A stretch of DNA of 64,000 nucleotides from Leptoclinus maculatus (taxonomy: Eukaryota > Chordata > Actinopteri > Perciformes > Stichaeidae). The stretch covers positions 18,395,843-18,459,842 of the forward strand of contig JAVDOI010000009.1 in the NCBI GenBank assembly GCA_032191485.1. The letters are read 5' to 3'. Below the pieces are notes generated by a model. That model was not told the origin of the DNA. It was given only the letters and a program-made list of their open reading frames with translations, and did no database searches. Positions 46,086 to 59,537 of this stretch are shown piece after piece (the stretch's first letter is position 1; each line of letters starts with the position of its first letter). The position numbers and the translations under genes were made by a program.

Positions 46086-46766
46086 CTATGATTAAAAAGG
46101 TGTTTTTGTAAAAGTGAATTGCTGCTTTAAACTGTTAAACAAGACTAACAAAACTGTGTTAATCATAGTGAACTATGGTCTGCGTTCCAAAAAAACGCAT
46201 TTTTGTTTCAATTCTTTACATTATAAGGGCGACATAAGATCTGTTGTTCTATTTCATAACTTAATCTGGCAACATGTCCAGCATTTTGTTAGCACTTAGT
46301 TTGAAGTTAACAAACTGCCTGAGGATAAAAACTCAAAAAGACATTTGTTTTTTGTAAAAATAAACTCTCTGTCTTCCATTACAACTGTTGTCTATCTTTT
46401 GTTTCAGCAACTTAGTTTGTAGTTCAGTTTACTTGAGAATTTTAAGGCAATCTGTTTCCTGATAATTTCCTAGTAATGTGAATGCTTGGACTTGTAAGGA
46501 TAACTTGTTCTTATTAGTACTGCTGACCTAATCTCAGATCTTTAAGTTGTCTGAATTGACAATTTATAGTTAACGTAATAACGTAGATAACGTAATTAAT
46601 AATTTTGAGTTAACTATACTACAGTTTACTGCAATGACATGAGTTGCCTAAACTCAGTTACTTTGAGCTTTAACTTAAAATTAATGAGCTACTTTACTTA
46701 GAAATTTTAAGGCAATTGGTTTCCTGACTTTTTTAAAGTAAAGTCAACTTATTACATTTTACAGTG
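46086..46766. other. Right non-coding terminal region of the CACTA element
   Basis: AT-rich DNA with repeated 'gttaac', 'acttag' and 'attttaaggcaat.tgtttcctga' motifs; the last occurs twice (about 46438-46462 and 46704-46728). Subterminal repeats of this kind are expected near CACTA ends. No coding frame. Confidence 0.5.
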
Positions 46767-49700
46767 TACCCAGTGCCTTTAAAAAATGATGTCTAGGGGT
46801 TACTGACCAAGTGTCTTTATATGAAGAGTTGGGAGTGAGAATGTGCTGTCCAGTGATAGTTGTCTGTACATCCATACATCCCAAACAAACTTCGGCATAC
46901 TTTTAATGTGTAATGTACTCTCTTCTTCTGGTCCTCTTCAGCACTTGGGCTGTAGAACCCAGACATTACAAGCATGAATTCACATTTAGAAACTTGAAGA
47001 GATAACATAAGGCACAATTACGGATTATTTTGAAGTATAGGAAATAAAGAGGAATGTATTTTTAAAGTAATAAGCAAAACATGGCCGGAACATGTTAGAT
47101 AGCAGCTCGGTGTTGAGGATAAGAGGACTGAGGCAGTCTTTGAATATGCCATGAAAGCATAAATCTCTGCCTCCGCTGTGTTTTTCCTCTGCTGTGTCCA
47201 GATGTTAATTGTCACAGCGAGCAACAATTACAACAATCAAATTCCTTGTGTTGTAGCAGCCTTTTACCGGACACATGAAAACGGTCGCATTTTCCACTTC
47301 AAAAGGAACTTTGTGGATCGTCAGCACATGAAAAGGAACATATGGTCCTTGCAGATTTACTGTCAGTTTTCCGTATGTATGTTTCCTGCTGAAGGAGGGA
47401 ACAGAGAGAGAAAGAGAAAGCAGAGACCGACTGCTCTCGTTATTTCTTCCTGCTCCGCCTCTTGATAGAGTCCACATAGTGCATCGAAACAAATGACTGA
47501 CTCCCTGGCTCCTTTTCAAAATCCAGTCATTTATCTCAGCTCACACGCCTGCTGGACATGAATGCAGAGGGATTCATGAGTGTAAATCCAAAAAATGGAC
47601 AAAGACGTGGCACCTGAATTACCTCTGATATGTTTTTAAAGGACTGCTCACAGAAAGTGACACAGCATTAATGTGACCATAACGACCGAAAAGCAATGCA
47701 GTGTGATTGTCTGTGTGGGAGTGCTGAGGCAATTGCTGCATCCGTGACTATGATCGATATGCATGTCATCAAGTCAAGTGTCCGCAGTATTAAGGGCATT
47801 GTTATCTGCCTGGGAAGAACAATATTCTCAGAGCAGTTATTCCAAGCACAATGACTTGCTCTTTATTGGAGGCTCATGAAAATCTAAGCTGTCATACTGT
47901 CAAAGGGAGGCCAGCTTTTACTAATATATTTCAAATCTGACTGACTGCAGTACTGCTGCTGCTGCTGCTGCAGCAAGAGAGAGAGAGGAAAGAAAAAAAG
48001 AGTAACTGAGAAAATTAAACCTCTGATATTGACTGCCAGTTAGCAAGAGAATAAAGAGAGCAAATGAAAAAAAGGAGAACATTTTTATCGCTGCATTGTA
48101 AATTTGTGGGACACTAACAAATGCAATCTCAAGATGAGAGAGGCAAATACCTCGGACAAACCGTGGGACCCTGAGGGACCAAAGGGCCAACCGAAGCAAT
48201 CACAATTATGGCTGTTTATAATCAGCATAATGCATCTGAATGCTTCTGCACACCCAGCAGGGGCTAGCGACATCTACAGGTTGCCAATTTGATTGATAGT
48301 AACAAGGATGGGCTCCCAGTAACCCAGGCAACAGTTGCATATCATGCATGATGCCCCGGTCCACCTTTGTTCTTTAATAGCGGGCTAATGAGCGGCCGCG
48401 ACATCGAGTAAGAGACGACAGAGACCGGAGGAGCCGACGAGTGAAGCGTTGAATCACAGGCGGACAGAATGCAGACCATTACTGCAGACTGAAATAACCT
48501 CAGTTCCACAACATGCATTCAGCCTCAGAGTATCTTGGTAAACTGTCACTCGCACTTCCTCCCACAGCGCCATTATCATGCTAGCAATATAAACTACACA
48601 ACCAGTCTAAGCTGTAACAGTCTAAACCACCAGAACACAGATCTGGCCAGGCATCAGCATGAGTGGGAGAGGGGCAGAGGAGCAAGGCTGCTAGAAATAA
48701 TATTATAGGAGGGACAGCAGAGAAAGGAGCACATTATTTTTATGCTTCCATCAGAGACACTATAGATTTGACTCTAAATGAAAGACCATGAGCTGACTAA
48801 TATCCTTGTAATTATCCGGTCCTATCCTGCAGTAGTTGTGGTAATGATATTATACAGTGTACCGAAAGTAGTACAATTTGTAATACAAAGCACTAATGCT
48901 TCTTTGTACCACAAACCCAATACTAACAAAATCAACAAATAACATTTAATGTCTAATAGTGGAGATGAGAGCAGGAGTTGTTTCCAAGCCAAAAAGGAAT
49001 CAAGAGGGCTGTGCACACTCTCAAGAAAAGAATTTCTATTCAACATTACTTCTATTAAATCAAATATAAGAGCTGTTAGGGCTGCTGATTAAAAGCCAGC
49101 AGACACGTGTCAGACGTTGGAGTGCCGCTATGTGATCAGTTGTCATGAGAAAGAAAAAGAAAGGAGAAAAAAGAAAAGATTTTATTCTCACATTCGTCAC
49201 AGGCCTTGATACATTACTTGCAGGCCTAACAGATCCTGTAGACCAGTCAGCAAGTGACTCTGGTTCACTGGTTAATTTGCCTAAAACAAATCAAAACCTG
49301 GAGCCATATTCACAACAATTCTTATCTCACTGTACCTCTTCAGAGTCCTCCTAAATGCTGCATTTATTTTTAAAAAAGGGCATCACAATATTGTTTTTTC
49401 CTGCAATATATATTGCACTATTATACAGAAATAGTCAGCCTAAATTTGGTAGGCTACATATTAAGGTTAAATGCATCAATCTGCATCAATCTGGTGAACC
49501 TTCAGAGCAAAAAAAAGAGGCTAGATAAACTTGTTTGTGCTCTTTTAAACAATTTCATCATAAACACATTGGTTGTATGGATATGAAAAGTCACATCCAC
49601 AAAGAAAGGCAAACGGGACAGGGTCCGTGTTTCAGGTATGTCTGGTGCTGCAGACCGCTCACACAGAGGACAGGGTGTGTGTGAAGTATTTATCCATAGT

Positions 49701-50739
49701 CAGTATATCACCTACAGGCGATGGCTGTCAGCACGCCCCCCAGTTTGAAGAAGCAGACAGGAATACCAGCATGGAAGCTGAGCAATGTAGGCCTACTGCT
49801 GGGCAGCAGCAAAACATATTTTAGCCACCTAAAGGGAAGGCTCACCTAAAATATCGATATCAGTTTAAAGGCATTGTTGCTAGTTCTTTAAAAACACTGT
49901 TGATATTCTTGTTGAAGTCTCATTACATCCGGACAGCAATCAATGAATCAAATGCTCTGACAAAGAAAAAGGAAATCTTAGGCTGTTGCAGGACTGTAAC
50001 AAGCCCGTCCAATCATTCCATTCGGTCCGATTTATTTCAGGTGTCTAAAACATGTTCACAGCAGAACATTGCTCCTGTGCTGGTACTCCTGTCTGTTTCT
50101 ACAAACTCCATCCATGGTAGTAATACACTGACTATGGAGAAGTTCCTTATACAACCCCACTTCAAAACATCACAAATATTCTTTGAAGTCCACAGCCGCA
50201 GGAAGCTGCTGAGTCCAAGTGAGGGGTGCCGTAAAGCTGTCGCCATCTTAGTCCTTGACTTGAAACTAGCGGTTGAGACCAATAACTCATGTATACAATG
50301 TTTACTGAGTTGTTTTTTGTTATTGCAAAAGCATAACTGGGTAAATTACTGCAGTGCATATACAGTTCACTGACATATTAGTCCAGTAGCTATAACACTT
50401 CATCAGTTTTTATTTGAAGTTTGACAGGCAACGATATTATGGCTTGGTTGATCAGTTGATGGATTAAAAAGGGAGTGAGAGAGAGATTTGTGGATGAGTG
50501 AGAGCGTAAAGAGAGTCTACCCGACCGAACATGCTGAGCTTCATGGAGTTCTACAGGAATGTGTTATTGGTTAGATGTCTGAAATAAGGTCTGTGTTTAA
50601 CACAAACCCCTATATTTAGCTTAGCCGTAGTGCCTGCACACTCCACTAGTCCTGACGACAGCTGCACAGTTCACACAATCCCCAACTCTGAGCACCACAG
50701 GTGAATCCTCAATGTACAGTAACTATACCTGTAGCTAAC
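46767..50739. other. No gene recognised
   Basis: About 4 kb of unique-looking DNA. Frames such as 47178-47465 and 49900-50373 have antisense competitors and no domain. A (CTG)n run is at 47953-47972 and a purine-rich run at 47401-47425. Confidence 0.45.
47953..47972. repeat. (CTG)n microsatellite
   Basis: Six CTG units followed by CAG. Confidence 0.9.
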
Positions 50740-51216
50740 TGTTACGTGCCGTGTTGTGTTTGTGCTCTCCCTCTGCTTACCCTCAGTGTCCTCTCGGGTG
50801 CCACCCTCTGTCCCGGATGCCAGCTGCAGCGGCTGATTGGACGAGGCTGCGTTCAATCGCGATTAGCAGTGGATAAAAGGAGAGAAGCTCCTCATGGACA
50901 ACCCCTTGGGCCTAAACCACAGTAGTGACGCTGTGTGCTCCAGCGTGTGCTCCAGCGTGTGCTCCAGCGTGTGCTCCAGCGTGTGCTCCAGCGTGTGCTC
51001 CAGCCGTGTGGGCTGTTGTCATCATTGTGTTGGTGCTTTGCAACTAGTGTCGCTCTCTTGTTATAGAGTTGTTTTCTTTTGCTGTCGCGTGAGCAGCTAC
51101 CCTGTTACAATAAATACTCCTTTTGTTAACCCTCAGCAGTGCTCATTCTCTCTTTCTCCGGGAAATTAACATCGTTACTCCCCGCATCCCTTAGACGCCA
51201 AAAGGGGACCGTAACA
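50740..51216 (+). mobile_element. Solo LTR, 477 bp, perfect 5-bp target duplication
   Basis: Begins TGTTACG and ends CGTAACA, flanked by ctaac on both sides (50735-50739 and 51217-51221). Inside, in the expected order, are an inverted CCAAT box (ATTGG, about 50835), a TATA-like GATAAAAG (50872), and AATAAA (51109-51114) followed by a T/C-rich stretch. This is a U3-R-U5 layout, left after recombination between two LTRs. The family is not identified. Confidence 0.85.
50933..51004. repeat. Six perfect 12-bp tandem repeats inside the solo LTR
   Basis: The unit gtgtgctccagc is repeated six times without a mismatch, between the TATA-like box and the poly(A) signal. It probably varies in copy number between individuals. 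Confidence 0.95.
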
Positions 51217-54200
51217 CTAACGTCAACCAGCCAGCGAAGAACACACAAATGACTGACAGACAACTTTGGAATTATCGGAAGTCGCATTTCTCCTCTTTTG
51301 GAAGAAGCTTATCACCTCCCCACATCGACAGCCCCTGGCCCAGTCAGTCCACTGATCGCTATTATCTCACCTTCATAATCCTGGTAAGTGATGGGGCATT
51401 ACTGGGATTAGTCCCTGTGATGTAATTACTGAATTTGAAATTATAGTCTCTTACACTTAAGTATTTATATTTGTACAAAAACTAAGAAGCAAAGCACATG
51501 AAAGCACATAAAACTAAGGTGAGAGGCTGACCCTGTATGTCTGACTGTGGATTCTGAGAATTCTCATTTTTCATCGCTTTCCTTTTCAATCTTTAACTTT
51601 TACCCGATAGCCAAACTGTGGAGTGCTAGGATGTAGTCAAAGGAGGTGTTACCGTCAAGGCAGCACACATCCTCCTACGGCACAATATCCACTGATTCAT
51701 CAACAAGTGATCAAAAGAGGACACGGACCATTTAGGCCTAAAACACTCCTGTGAAGTCAAAGTGTGTGTAATTTGAGCGTAAAAAAGTTCATACAGAATG
51801 GGAAACGAAAATGTTTTTCTATATTTCACTCATGTGAAATACAGACACTGTTTTCTGTGATGTTGGAATCATCAGGTAATAAATGCATAGATGTTAAGAT
51901 AATACTATTATATTTAGTTGAATGTGGTTCCAAAGCACATCAGGTACATTAAGCCCTCTTCTGGCATTTGTTTTTCCAAGAGCCACTAAAAAACACAAAC
52001 TTACTGTATGGTGAAATGAATGACGATCGCCTCACAATGCATGCTGGTTAGATTTGTGTGCGACTTGATCCCGACGTGCTCTGACGTCATGAACACGTTG
52101 TCAACGATAACCTCACGAAAGCGAGGCAGCCAAAGTTTTTAGAGCAGTTGCTCTTAGTCTCATTTTGTGCATTAAAGGTTTAATCTTAAAACATATCTTG
52201 TGTGATTGATAATCATAACGCTTATTCATACAACACATATCAAAATGAAAAGTAAAGTGTTTCACAGGCAGACATAAAAAGAACAAAGGATAGAGTACAA
52301 TGCAGATACATGCACATTTCCACTTTAATTTATATTTACAAACACATATACATGAATCAGAACGAGGTCTGCAAACTACAAATATACTTCAGGTCGGATC
52401 TAACAGGATGTAACTCTTTCTTTGACTTCCTGTATATTCTTTAAACTGGCTGACTGGACCGCAATGTTTTTTCCACGCCCCCTGCTGCAGCCGCCTAATC
52501 TCGTCCACTTCCCCCCCGAGGAGCAGCTCATCTCAAACGAGCCTATTGTCTGCCCCGCCCACATGACTTTCACCTGTTCCTCATCAGCCCTGCTTATTAC
52601 CTGCCTACTTTCTAGGGGCTGGTATTTCAAAATGATCTCTCAGGATTTTAGTTGTTGGATTGGATTGAATTCTTATTTGATGTGGAAATGTGGCCGTTCA
52701 AAGCAGATCCAAAGATTTATTTACATTTGTACCACCTGCAGTCAACAGCAGTGAACAGTATTGTGTTGGAACAGTGTGTACAATAGCTGAGGCTGTTTCA
52801 CTTAATAGGATGTGGTGGCAATATGGATGTCAGATCAGCAGCTCTGACCGCTGGACAGTAGTCAATAAGTGACTACTGAAAATCGGGCCCATAACTGCAA
52901 TCTAGTGCAAGACTGAACCAGTCCGATAACCTAAACTACAGTTTATCATGTTGACTTTACTTCCTACGGGCATTGTATCTATCCCATACTACTCATTCTA
53001 ACCAGAGTATAATCCACTTTGCACAAAGAGGATCAAGTGAAATTGAGATTGTGTCCGTTGCATCCTTTCTGTGGTACGGCCTCTATAACATGCTGAAGGG
53101 TGTGTGTGTGCTTACATGTGGCGGGAGAGGATGATGATACGGCTTCATGCTCTGGTTCTGCTATCTTTTCCCTTTTCATTATTTTTCCAAGGGGAGTCAT
53201 AATAAGACTCCACAACCCATTTTCTACCACACAAAACAAACTGTCCATGTTGCAACACAGAGATCTCATACAGGACTACCCCCCCCCCCACACATAAACA
53301 CACACTATCAGTCTGTCTTAAGTCTCTTTGCCTTTTCTCAAATGCTCTCCGTCGCCCCTTTTGTTTTCCATCCCTATAGACTGTGTCGCCTCAGCAATTG
53401 TCTCTACGTAGTCTAAAGTACTGCGGTAACAATCAAGGCCTAATCTCACCTGGATTTATGACAGGGATGTTGCTGCTCGTGTTTTCCAATCTCAGCACTG
53501 AACATTCACATGATTAAATTCCATCAATAAATCAGATATGGTCTCATGCTCTCATTTCAACTTCCTTGTAGGTAGGGGAGGTGTGGAAGTGCAAGCAACT
53601 CTGCAGAACAAAATCGATGGAGATTATTAGGCCTCATGCAAGAACCACTCCTACAAACAGGTTTGTTCGTATATGTGACTTGTCCGAGTGATTCAGGAGA
53701 AGTTGCTGCATTTATACATTTTCTAGTATCTTGAATTTTCCAGACCTGTAGCAGCTATGTGCAGTTAGTCTGCTGTTATACAAGTTTTTCACTTATGGAT
53801 TGTATATTTCATTCACTTTGAAACAATTTTGAGTTAGAATCTTCGATGAAATAGATTTCATAATGATGTTGACATTATCCTGTTTGACTCTGACATCTGA
53901 ATTATAGGCTGATATCATTCTAAAGTTATTTCTATCACGGTATCACCATTCATTTATAATGTCTATTCATGTAAATGTATAACACTACAGTATAATTATG
54001 AACATCTTGTGTTATTTGACCTCCCGTTGCAGTCATCGATGGCCTTGCTGTGGAGAGACGTTTTCCACTTGGAACCATTTCTTCTTTATTTCAGTGACAG
54101 TACGACGCTCAGGTGACGAGTCTTTAACATTAACATCATTATTTGTCATTATTTGAGCATATGAACTCCACACACAAAGGAGGATTCAGACAATGGACCA

Positions 54201-56929
54201 GACAAACCCTCACTCCAGAAAACAGAGATCTCAATGGAATATTTTTCGAATGTCTGTGAAGAGGCAGCACAAGTAAGAAGAGCGGTGTGGAACAGCGGCC
54301 TGAACCTACGACAGTTGCTTCACAGGGATAATAGTATGAGTCAGATCTTAAAGGCTGTCTATACATGCTGTATAGTGCATGTGCGCTTGTCAGGGAGTGT
54401 GTGTGTGAGGGGGGGGGGGGGGGGAGCAGCACTACTTACCTTCAGTAAAGGCCCTTTCTATACCAGTTCTTTGGTCTTAGAAACCAAGCATTGCTATAAT
54501 CTTCAAAAGTAGATAATCCTGGATCTGCAGGGTTTGTGAAAGATGTTAAAAGCTGTGTCTGACACCACACGTGACCTTTTCTTTTCACATGGCTCCTATT
54601 TATTGTGCTGAGCCTCTGTGACTCCTTTTAGTAGCTTTGAACTTAGTTGACTAAATACAAATGTTACAAATGCTGGGCTAAACATAGATTTGTTTAGGAC
54701 ATTGCAGTACTGCAATGTCAACAGTAATGTTGTCCATGTTTTAACTCTGACATAAATATACAATATTTAGAGTATCCACTTCAGTTAAAACTTTTGTATA
54801 ACCTGGCACCGCAACTCGTGCGTCTTTTCCTCTGTATTCGTAATCATTTCTGTACTGTTCTTTGATCGCCGAAAAAGAAATCGGGCCCAACATTGAAGGC
54901 ATTGGTCACCCTTGTTCAAAGCTAGTGTAGAAAAAGAATGATGAAGTCCTGGGGTGGGCAGGGTAGTGACGCCTCACAGCATGCTCTGGGGCAACGGACT
55001 TATGGATAACAGAAACTCAACAGCTAACCTTTAGTGGGTAAACTTCATACCTTGCTGCAGTTAAGGGTACTCCAGTGTGTATTCGCACACTGTGACAACC
55101 TTTGTGAGTGTGGTTACAGGTTCAGAACATTTAATGAGGTCCAGTCACCATTTTAGACAAGGTCAGAGCTACAACACACTTGAACATTTCATACAGGCTG
55201 TGAAACGGTGCTTTTCAGCCTGGTGTTAAGCTGACTTTTCCTCTCTTTGGAAGGAACTGCAGCTCAGATCAGACAGGTTGTGATCTAGGAGCAATCATCA
55301 ATAATCTCTTATTTCACAAAACAAACTGCACCCAAACAACTAGAGCAATGTTGCTAAAAAGATCTCTGTGACGACCATGTATAGTGAAGCCCTGAGAGGA
55401 AAGTGTGAAAAGAAATCTGGTGATCCATTTTCTAAGTCTAATCAAAATACTTTTCTCTTCTGTGTTGTTGTGTTTGACTTCCAAACAGGTGAAAAATTAC
55501 CAGGATAATATTTCTGGGGAAAAGTGTTTGTTGTTGCAATATTCATGTTGGCCACAGGAGGCTAAAGTCTACCACTAGCTCATGTTCTAAATAGGACGGT
55601 TTAGTTTTCTTCCAGGAGAGTTTCCAGTCCTGACAACAACAACAACAAACGTTTCCCCTGACAACGTTTCACAGATGAAAAAAACATTGAAGGACCTTAA
55701 AGGATTACCATGGCAAAAACCTTTTCCCCATTTTCTTAAATCATTAACACAAGAGAGAACGCAATCTAGATCAAACTTGGAAAATGGATCAACAGATTTT
55801 TTTTTTTTTTTTCTCATTTGCCTCTTGCAGCTTCCAGAGTTATTACTACCAATGTGAATATTAAGAAAAAACTAAGAACCAATATGTAATGAATCAGAAT
55901 GAATTGATAACAAACTCTTCAGGGGATTTTTAACAAAGCAAATTTGAAAGATAATAAATGTAAAGGGAGTTAGTAAAGGATGTAAATGGAGCAGTTTGAA
56001 ATAAGAGAGGTTTGGCAGCTAATGCGTTTGAGACCTCACCACTCTGTAACTGTTCCCTTTCTTCATCATCGTGTCCGGGCCTGAAACCGAGGTAAATAAA
56101 GGAAATTGCCATTTAGACAGCAGTGGTGGCCCAATCAATTGCTTTTCAGATATTGCATTACCGTCCAGGCATTTTAAACACTTGTCTGTTTTCCCAATGC
56201 AAGATGCTTCTGCCGAACTTCCTCCTTCTTTCAAATGATGCATTGTTGCTGTCAAGCCAGCCATATGCTGACCGATTGAAAGGCACACAGCAGACGTATA
56301 CAAGCACTTAAATTCAAACACACCAGAGACTTTACAGTTTTATGAAGAGGAGTTAATGTTGATAATGAACACCTCATTAGGTAAATACAGACAGACAATC
56401 AAGATGTTACCCTTAGGCATCTACTTCACTCAGAAATATCAAATCATATATGTCCTTGAATGAGGCCCCAACTTTGACCTTGTTCTTATGCAGACAATCT
56501 TCATCAATGTCACAGACCTCATGCAAGCATATGTATGGAAAAGGACGTCAACATATCTGTCTACAAAGCTTTCAACTTTGCTTAGTCCTGCCAATTGTAA
56601 GGGAGCTGCACAAATAGATTTTGGTGTGTCTGAGTGCGTGTTCACTGAGTGCGCACTGTGTCTACAGTATGTGTGTGATTGAGTCATTGAGGTAAGCGAG
56701 GCGGCTGTAATGCTAGTAGCCTCCCGGCTAAAAGTGCAATCACTACCTTAGACTGGAAGCCAGAGATTTAGTTCAGCTGCCAACATTTTCATTCATCTAT
56801 ATCAATTGTACTTGTGCAAGCTCATGTAAAACTGTGTGGTCACGGCCTGCTGTACACGTGACAGCATGGACAGAGATGTCTGTTGGGAAATTGTCTATCC
56901 CTGATCTGATCCTTTCATCAGACCAGGGC
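51217..56929. other. No gene recognised
   Basis: Unique-looking DNA with short frames only. Contains a C-run (53280-53289), a G-run (54409-54424), a (CAA)n patch (55635-55650) and a T-run (55797-55812). Confidence 0.45.
54409..54424. repeat. Poly(G) run
   Basis: About 16 G residues with one A boundary at each side; a candidate G-quadruplex former on the plus strand. Confidence 0.9.
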
Positions 56930-56934
56930 CCCGT

Positions 56935-57300
56935 TCCTCGTACGTGGCTAACTGAGTTAGCCGGATCATTTTCAGGATAAGATTACATCAGTCAGGCTTT
57001 TCGGTTCCACGAAGCAAGTTTGGCAAAATCACCATAGCAACACATCCATAAGCTTGAACCTGCTCCAGAGCAGGCTAACTTAAGGTAGCTGGATAAGTTT
57101 GCCACTCCCCCGGGAAAAAATGTCATCTCCCTTCCTCATCCCATTGATGAAGGAGCGATATTAGTTAGATTAGCGTTTTATAGGGAGAGAGTTCTTCGAG
57201 ATCGGTCCGTGTACGTTTTGATCATCTGTTTTACCGTTCATTCGATAATACGGAAATACCATGGTATTTCCGTATTTTGGCTTCCAGTCTTTCTAAGTCA
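56935..57300 (+). mobile_element. Harbinger/ISL2EU-like fragment
   Basis: Starts GGGCCCCGTTCCTCGTACG and 'tggctaactgagttagcc', a terminus I recognise from fish Harbinger/ISL2EU-type elements. Further in, 57145-57215 reads DEGAILVRLAFYRERVLRDR, similar to the N-terminus of the transposase of this superfamily. No right end was found, so it is truncated. Confidence 0.45.
57247..57276. repeat. Perfect 30-bp palindrome
   Basis: The arms aatacggaaatacca and tggtatttccgtatt are exact reverse complements with no spacer, centred on the CCATGG at 57259-57264. Confidence 0.95.
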
Positions 57301-57960
57301 TTCTGAGAAAGGCTAGCCGCGTCCAGCGACTCCAGCTTGGTCCTTGAAGCTGATAATCATTATTTTTATTATGACATCAGATTTACTGACTACATGTAAA
57401 GTGAAAGCTGTCGCTGCTCGTAGAACCATCTTTTTTTCTGCTGTCCCCAAGTGGCCAAAAAAAAAACCCTGATGAATACAGGTTTAACACGGTGATGAGA
57501 TTAATTTAGATCTTCACATCTCACAAGCAGAAAGCAAGCAATAATGATGAGAGTATTTTCAAAGCTGTTGAACTATTCCTTTAATGTTCTCTACAAGAAC
57601 AAGTAGAAGTTATACAAGTACAAGTCCATTGAGCATTTACCATCCTCTCATTCTCTCACACACATGCAGACAACCAAAGAGCCCTCACAACAGATCACTC
57701 CAAAGTCCTTTGAAAAATCAGACATGTGTATAATGGAAACAATGGAACAAAACAATGTAGAGGAGGTTAGGGCCTAACATAAAGTTGCACATCACTCTGG
57801 GGGGATGAAGTGGTGTGAATCAGAGAATGACAAGGTAATATGGTAATTTTGGACCATGAGACCATGATGCTTAATGCATGCAATAGTGTACTGCAAGTAT
57901 GTGCAAGTGCATACAGTGTGTGTCCAGCTGATTTTGTTTCTATGTTCGTGATTGTGTTTA

Positions 57961-57987
57961 TGTGTGTGTGTGTGTGTGTGTGTGTGT
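57961..57987. repeat. (TG)13 microsatellite
   Basis: Perfect TG run of 27 bp, which creates frames coding Cys-Val repeats. Confidence 0.95.
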
Positions 57988-59391
57988 TTGTTTGTACGTG
58001 TCTGGTACACAGGATGCATCTGGCTGTCTATGTTTTGCATTTCCATTCAGGCAGAGACTAAGTAGGCTGGCACCTAATGAGCCGATTACTGGGAGCAGCA
58101 TATGGCGTGTTCTGTATGGTTCTCTTGGCTCCACCATTAGCGCTGATGAGAGCTGGGAGAGATGCGGAGGGTGGGTGGGTCAGCTTGGAGAGAAAAAGCA
58201 CAGACGTGCATCTACTAAGACACACAAAGCTGCTTCGTGATTACACAATCTCTTTGGGGTGGAATGTACAAAGACAGTGGATGCAGAAAGGGCTGAAAAG
58301 CTTGGGAACTTCCACCATTCATCTCATGTCATTATGAAATTCCAAGAAGTCCACTTCAGATGACAGTGTTTAAAGAAGAAGACATTTTTTAATAATGAGG
58401 AAATGCTTCTGGCTGCTGAGATAGATTTGTTTTCAGGATAGAAATAAAATAATGAAAATATGACATTAACTTCTGTTTGTTTTTTAAACCATTTCAGACC
58501 TTGCTTATCAAAAACTGTCAAACACAACTTTTCTACAGAAATAGATGCCTACTTGCCTCTGCCAAAGCCTGTAAAACAAAACTACAACACTTTACACACA
58601 GTGATAATAATTACATATATAAATAGTTTGCATTATGTGCCAACAAGGTATAAAAGCAAAGCAGCCTTTAGTTATGCAGACATTGTTGTACCTGGGCCCC
58701 GGGGCAGTTGTCTGCTTTGCTTGGCCCATTCTTGTTTCAACAGGAAAAGTGATTAGAATCTCGAGCTAACCTTTATACCTATTTTATTATTGTAAGTCCT
58801 CATCATAATTAGAATTAGTCAAATGAATTAAAACCATATACTAAATACCACAAACTCAGTGCGCCTCAATGTGTCAATCTGCCTGTGCCAGTAATGGCCA
58901 TGTCATCGTCACTAACCATATGGCTGATGAAGGATATGTCGCAAATAACTGTTGTGTTGCAAGTAAGACAGTGTGTGAGAGTTTTTTTGCAACTTTTGAT
59001 CTACTTGTATTAATACTTGAAATAGAAGTGATCTTCTGGTCTGGTCACAACACCTCCCCCGAGTGCCCAAGAAAACTTTGAAATATCTAAACTTTAATAA
59101 TAAAATAATCCAAAATGAGAAGCCTTTTTATTAGTGCATAATTCAGGCTCATTATTTATTGAAGCAGCTGGGGGCTGACTGCAGTCTGAAAGGTTATACA
59201 GCAATATCCCTGCTACAGAAATAACCCAGAAGTAGGTTTTGATTGAAACGAATCCACCATGGGTTTGGGTCTGACACCTTTCTCTCTGCCTTATTTCTGT
59301 GTCTTATATGAACACAAACCTGGTTTTGTCTTTAGCCTGTCTCTACCTCGGTTATTTTAGCCCAAACGACAATCTTTTCTCAAACCTGAGT

Positions 59392-59537
59392 AAGTAGTTT
59401 TATTTTCTATACCTAACTAAGTAGTGTTGTTGTCTAAACCTAAGTAGTTTTGTTTTCTAAACCTAACTAAGTAGTGTTGTTGTCTAAACCTAACTAAGTA
59501 GTTTTGTTGTTGCCTAAACCTAACTGAGTAGCGTTGG
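59392..59537. repeat. Minisatellite of about six 23-30-bp units
   Basis: The unit acctaactaagtagtgttg plus ttgtctaa recurs about six times, with variants such as 'tagttttgtt' and one short unit. Confidence 0.85.

Larger units (their letters stand above)
32707..46766 (-). mobile_element. CACTA/EnSpm-type DNA transposon, about 14 kb, two genes, heavily invaded
   Basis: The left end is CACTGAAAAAAGAG at 32707; the right end, in reverse complement, is CACTGTAAAATGTAATAAG at 46766. Both run into AT-rich subterminal DNA with 'aagtt/aactt' repeats as in fish EnSpm ends. Both genes read leftward: a zinc-finger transposase, then an accessory gene. At least four other elements are inserted (gypsy fragment, L2, LINE, hAT), which account for roughly 6.5 kb. 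The 3-bp flanks (gtt and tac) do not match, so the target duplication has decayed or one end is misplaced. Confidence 0.7.

Noticed and set aside
50933..51004. Short coding repeat or CRISPR-like array
   Set aside because: Six direct 12-bp copies without spacers lie between promoter and poly(A) signals of an LTR; it is a minisatellite.
57961..58061. Cys/Val-rich membrane peptide
   Set aside because: It is the translation of a TG microsatellite.
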